DNA from: CAYNZP01 sp964401835
Lineage (GTDB): Bacteria; Planctomycetota; Phycisphaerae; SM23-33
Length of the DNA stretch: 64,000 bases
Assembly: GCA_964401835.1 (NCBI GenBank)
Contig: CAYNZP010000003.1
Location: 62,001-126,000, forward strand
Direction: 5' to 3'
The notes beneath the pieces were generated by a model. That model worked only from the letters and a program-made list of their open reading frames with translations. It did no database searches and was not told the DNA's origin. Numbering within the stretch: the stretch's first letter is position 1; every line of letters starts with the position of its first letter. Both the position numbers and the translations under genes were made by a program. Shown here one piece after another: positions 60,656 to 64,000 of the stretch.

Positions 60656-61473
60656 CACCTCGCGAGCTTTTCCCATGGAACCTGATCTATCGCGAATTGA
60701 GTGTCAGGCCCAAGCGTTGCGTACTCGATAGAATTTGACGCTTCCTGCGGCACGATTGCGAGTATCTCGACATTACCCCTACTGGCGATTTGGGTAGGGT
60801 TGGTCATTATCGAGATATCATCAATAGATTGCGGAAGAGCGTTTACATCTGCCCCCAAAAGCCTGCCAAGTTGTTGCTCCCCCTCTACCGGATAACCGTT
60901 TATGACTACCCCCGCCACAGCCAGGCCGGCGCAGCGTGCCGCGTGTAGCGTAAGCAGCGTGTGATTGATTGTTCCAAGGCCAGCCCTTGCAACGACCACC
61001 AGCGGAAGGTTCATCATTCTGGCAAGATGAATCACCCAGAAATCATCACTTAGCGGACAAAGCAATCCCCCAACCCCTTCGACTATTACTATGTCAGCTT
61101 CTTCGGCCAGCCGGTTATATTGGGCAAAAATCGCGTCCAAATCGACCTGCTTACCCTCTCGCTGGGCTGCGACATTCGGGGCAAGTGGCAATGCGAAGCG
61201 AACCGGATTTATCTCATCGAGCGTGCGATTCGATTCGCAGCAGGCAGCCAGGAAGGCAGCGTCCGGGCTTATCAATTCTCCCCCGCTGCGCTGACAACCG
61301 CTGGCAACGGGTTTGAAAACTTCGACATTAATCCCTCGGCTGCGGAGGGATTTTGCTATCGCCCCACTGACGAGCGTCTTGCCGACGCCAGTATCCGTGG
61401 CGGTAATGAAAAGCCCCGCTACCTTGGGCAGCTCCGGATAACCGGAGATATCGAAATCAGTCAGTATGCTCAT
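60652..61473 (-). CDS. bioD: Dethiobiotin synthetase
   Basis: A 273-aa ATP-dependent ligase closing the ureido ring of dethiobiotin. The P-loop is TATDTGVGKTLVSG; the substrate-binding Lys is in EVFKPVASG and the EGVGGLLCPL motif is intact. It is somewhat longer than the usual 225-240 aa, with extra residues near both ends. ATG 61473 overlaps the bioA stop in an ATGA arrangement, so translation is coupled; the frame open further upstream is inside bioA. Confidence 0.93.
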   Translation of the reverse strand: MSILTDFDISGYPELPKVAGLFITATDTGVGKTLVSGAIAKSLRSRGINVEVFKPVASGCQRSGGELISPDAAFLAACCESNRTLDEINPVRFALPLAPNVAAQREGKQVDLDAIFAQYNRLAEEADIVIVEGVGGLLCPLSDDFWVIHLARMMNLPLVVVARAGLGTINHTLLTLHAARCAGLAVAGVVINGYPVEGEQQLGRLLGADVNALPQSIDDISIMTNPTQIASRGNVEILAIVPQEASNSIEYATLGPDTQFAIDQVPWEKLARC

Positions 61474-62840
61474 CGAACTATTCTGAAAAATCCTTTTATA
61501 GTCGCTATCGTGCCAGTAAGAAGTCTGTCCAGAGTTTCCATATCCATCGCCGGTGCGGGCATAAGCACTGCAACATCGCCAAGCGGCCGGATGATTATAC
61601 CGTGATTTCTCGCCTTTGAGCAAACCTCAGCACCGATTCGCAAATTCGGATCAAAAGGTTTGTTCTTCTTGCGGTCGGCGACAAGTTCTATTGCTACCAT
61701 AAAACCGCACTGGCGAATGTCGCCGACATTGGGATGCTCGGAAAGCTCGCTTAATCGGCTGGTGATAAGCTCTATCTTTTCTGGTAGCTTATCCAACAGG
61801 CCGGATTCGAAAATCAAATCTACGCTCGCCACCGCAGCCGCACAACCTAACGCATTGCCCGTAAAGGTATGGCCGTGATAGAAAGTCCTGCCCTCTGATA
61901 TCTCCCCGCAAAACGCGTCAAAAATCTGCTGCGTCGCCATTGTAGCTGCCACCGGCAGGTAACCGCCGGTCAAACCCTTGCCAAGGCACATCAGGTCCGG
62001 TGAAACGCCCTCCTGCTCGCAGGCGAAAAGTGTTCCGGTGCGGCAAAAGCCTGTTGCAACCTCATCGGTGATTAAAAGAACGTCATGCTTGCAAGTCAGC
62101 TCCCTGAGTTTTTTCAGGAAGCCTTTCGGATGCGTCAACATGCCAGCTGCCCCTTGGATGAGTGGCTCGACGATTGCAGCGCAATATTCTCCGGGCGCCT
62201 CAGTAAGAGCCGTTTCAATCTGGCCCAGCACAACCTCGGCGGCATTATCCCCGGCCGGGTGGTGATAGGTGTTCGGCGTATCAACGAAAGTGGTCTCGAA
62301 TAGAAGTGGCTTAAAAATGTTATGGAACGTCTCCATCCCGCCGACACTGACCGAGCCGATCGTATCGCCATGATAGCTTTCTTTCAGCGCGATGAAACGC
62401 CGGCGCTTCCTCTGCCCAAGGTTATGATAATACTGGTAGGCCATCTTGATGGCTATCTCGACGGCTGTGGCGCCGCTGTCGCTGTAAAAAACCTTGTCCA
62501 GCCCGGCAGGAGTGATTCGCACCAGACGCTCAGCAAGCTCGATACTCGCTGGCGAAGCATAGCCAAGAAGCGTCGTATGAGCTACCTTTGCCAACTGCTC
62601 GCGGATGGCGGTATCTATTCGCTCAACACGATGACCGTGCAGATTGCACCAAAGGCTGCTGAAGCCGTCGATATACCGCCTGCCCTCCGTGTCGATAAGT
62701 TCAAAACCTTCCGCTTCGTCAATAACAAGCTGGTCGCCATCAAGCCACTGCTTCATCGGCGTGAATGGATGCCAGAGATATTCCTTATCGAGTTTTTTTA
62801 GCAACTCGCCGGATTTGACCTTATCTGAACCTTCTGCCAT
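61470..62840 (-). CDS. bioA: Adenosylmethionine-8-amino-7-oxononanoate aminotransferase
   Basis: A 456-aa class III aminotransferase that uses SAM as amino donor to make DAPA in biotin synthesis. Motifs: HPFTPMKQW at the N terminus, SDSGATAVEIAIKMA, ITDEVATGFCRTG and the PLP lysine in CLGKGLTGG. It overlaps bioD by 4 nt, and its start overlaps the stop of the SAM hydrolase gene (TAATG), so all three are one operon. Confidence 0.95.
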   Translation of the reverse strand: MAEGSDKVKSGELLKKLDKEYLWHPFTPMKQWLDGDQLVIDEAEGFELIDTEGRRYIDGFSSLWCNLHGHRVERIDTAIREQLAKVAHTTLLGYASPASIELAERLVRITPAGLDKVFYSDSGATAVEIAIKMAYQYYHNLGQRKRRRFIALKESYHGDTIGSVSVGGMETFHNIFKPLLFETTFVDTPNTYHHPAGDNAAEVVLGQIETALTEAPGEYCAAIVEPLIQGAAGMLTHPKGFLKKLRELTCKHDVLLITDEVATGFCRTGTLFACEQEGVSPDLMCLGKGLTGGYLPVAATMATQQIFDAFCGEISEGRTFYHGHTFTGNALGCAAAVASVDLIFESGLLDKLPEKIELITSRLSELSEHPNVGDIRQCGFMVAIELVADRKKNKPFDPNLRIGAEVCSKARNHGIIIRPLGDVAVLMPAPAMDMETLDRLLTGTIATIKGFFRIVR

Positions 62841-63652
62841 TACCTCTCCATAGGTCTTTCGCTTAAAACCACCCTGGCTCCCACGCCAGCCTTGAAATAT
62901 TCAGCCGCGCTGCCGCAATTAACGGCAATCTCCACCAGCCCCATCGAATTAAACAACGCCAGCGGCTGATTCTTCTCGGCAAAACCATACGTTCCCTGGA
63001 ACTGCCCGACCTCCTTGCCATCGCAGCTCAGTTGCAGCGATGTAAGATTGTCCCATCTCTTGCTGACCATCTCCTCGGAGATATTGCTAATGAGGTTACC
63101 GAACTGGTCGACATAAATCACCTCGCCTGTCAGCTCGTTTTCATTTTCGCCAACGACAGGAAGTTCGAGCAACTTGTACGTCTCCGGTGGCGGGCCGAGT
63201 TTTTCGATATTCAGGCCGTTGAGTATATGCCCCGCTATCGGTGCGAACAAGTCGCGGCCATGGAATGTCGCTGAAACATCCTCGACCGGCAAATATTGCG
63301 TGTTTCTCACCGAGTAAATCCCCTGCATCGGAAGCATTTGGGCTATGAGGGTTATCACGCCGTTATCGGGAAACAGGAAAAACTGATCGTCAAACTTACC
63401 GACCAGAATCCGCCTCTGCGTGCCTACCCCCGGATCGACAACCACAACGTGCAGCGTGCCTGGCGGAAATTCCGGCGCAGCCTGTGCCAGAACAAACGCA
63501 CCGGCCACGATGTCGTGCGGCGGCACATTGTGGCAAATGTCTACGATTCTCGCATACGGGCACGAGCGTAATATCGCGCCTTTCGTAGCGGCCACATATG
63601 GGTCGCTCATACCGAAGTCCGTAAGTAATGTCACAAGTTGAAGTTTCGCCAT
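62840..63652 (-). CDS. SAM hydrolase (SAM hydroxide adenosyltransferase, DUF62)
   Basis: A 270-aa protein. Family motifs: LTLLTDFG-like LLTDFGMSDPYVAATKGAI, VVVDPGVGT, FPDNGVI and the later YVDQFGNLISNI. Members split SAM into adenosine and methionine. ATG 63652 is chosen where the domain starts. It is the first gene of an operon with bioA, an enzyme that consumes SAM. It is divergent from pcm, another SAM-using enzyme. Confidence 0.88.
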   Translation of the reverse strand: MAKLQLVTLLTDFGMSDPYVAATKGAILRSCPYARIVDICHNVPPHDIVAGAFVLAQAAPEFPPGTLHVVVVDPGVGTQRRILVGKFDDQFFLFPDNGVITLIAQMLPMQGIYSVRNTQYLPVEDVSATFHGRDLFAPIAGHILNGLNIEKLGPPPETYKLLELPVVGENENELTGEVIYVDQFGNLISNISEEMVSKRWDNLTSLQLSCDGKEVGQFQGTYGFAEKNQPLALFNSMGLVEIAVNCGSAAEYFKAGVGARVVLSERPMER

Positions 63653-63714
63653 AGTTTTTATCCCAGATACGCGGATGGCCGCGGGCAACATTAAAACCTT
63701 ATAATATTATTGAT

Positions 63715-64000
63715 ATGGAAGCAGAAAAAGCAAATCTCGCTGAAGTTCGCAATGTGATGGTAAAAACTCAGCTCAGGGCCCGCGGAATCACGGACGAAAA
63801 AGTTCTCAAAGCTTTTCGTGAAATCCCGCGTGAAATTTTCATCCCGCCAGACCGTATGTACGAGGCCTACGAAGACCGCCCCGTACCGATTGGCTACGGC
63901 CAGACCATCTCTCAGCCTTATGTGGTGGCACTCATGGTGCAGGCGCTTCACCCCCAGCCGCACCATCGCATACTCGACGTCGGGGCCGGCAGCGGATATC
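63715..64000 (+). CDS. pcm: Protein-L-isoaspartate O-methyltransferase (partial)
   Basis: The first 95 residues are present; the gene runs off the right edge. It starts MEAEKANLAEVRNVMV and has the family motifs YGQTISQPYVVALM and the SAM-binding LDVGAGSGY. It repairs isoaspartyl residues using SAM. A TATAAT (63700-63705) lies only 10 nt before the ATG, so the mRNA may have a very short leader. Confidence 0.93.
   Translation, partial: MEAEKANLAEVRNVMVKTQLRARGITDEKVLKAFREIPREIFIPPDRMYEAYEDRPVPIGYGQTISQPYVVALMVQALHPQPHHRILDVGAGSGY

Noticed and set aside
1..64000. tRNA genes, rRNA, CRISPR arrays and insertion sequences
   Set aside because: I looked for T-loop-type GTTCRANNC arms, regularly spaced repeats and transposase frames and found none; a tRNA-specific scan was not possible by eye.

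Overview
The window reads as a chromosomal segment of an anaerobic or facultatively anaerobic, flagellated member of the Planctomycetota, most likely class Phycisphaerae (inference). The pointers are a secreted giant protein with the planctomycete LEPR-type N-terminal motif, a calpain-derived module of the kind seen in planctomycete surface proteins, a single-polypeptide pyruvate:ferredoxin oxidoreductase, a K+-dependent-type membrane pyrophosphatase, Nqr genes, and peptidoglycan genes (murI, dapF). No tRNA, rRNA, CRISPR array, transposase or prophage was seen.

Layout. 1-15.2 kb is a surface-polysaccharide region: the start of a glycosyltransferase, wbpE-wbpD-wbpB on the minus strand, a divergent wbpA, and a wbpI/wecB-type epimerase at 12.6 kb. 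Together these five give a full set for UDP-GlcNAc to UDP-2,3-diacetamido-2,3-dideoxy-mannuronate. Between them lie a secreted heparinase II/III-like lyase and a 1276-residue LEPR surface protein, followed by a secreted alpha/beta hydrolase. 15.2-28.2 kb holds a TSUP permease, a large VanZ-containing membrane protein, nifJ, a PadR/HAAS pair, and argS-rsfS-hppA-rpsU. 28.5-30.4 kb is a small accessory patch: a thioesterase, a lone AT-richer PD-(D/E)XK (HSDR_N-like) gene and a short inverted-repeat element.

30.4-37.6 kb is a minus-strand block: nqrB-C-D-E-F without nqrA, a conserved unknown, murI, a HEAT-repeat lipoprotein and pgeF. 37.7-41.5 kb has ymdB, an orphan NtrC-type regulator whose receiver carries Glu at the phosphoacceptor position, a zinc-ribbon protein and dapF.

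41.7-55.2 kb is a flagellar export and rotor operon on the minus strand: merR-type regulator, a natural fliF-fliG fusion gene, fliH, I, J, N, O, P, Q, R, flhB, flhA, flhF, flhG and fliA. It is the most unusual part of the window. The MS-ring and C-ring proteins are one polypeptide lacking exactly the FliG N domain that normally docks on FliF. Three of the charged torque-helix residues known from E. coli FliG are replaced by Ser, Gln, Gln. FlhB ends before the self-cleaving NPTH domain. No fliM, fliE, hook or stator gene is in the window.

55.5-64 kb has an amidohydrolase, a second small MerR-like regulator beside a heme-c (CxxCH) sensor histidine kinase, an anchored GH113-like glycosidase, an overlapping SAM hydrolase-bioA-bioD operon and the start of pcm. 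All calls come from reading the sequence; no database search, structure prediction or composition calculation was run.
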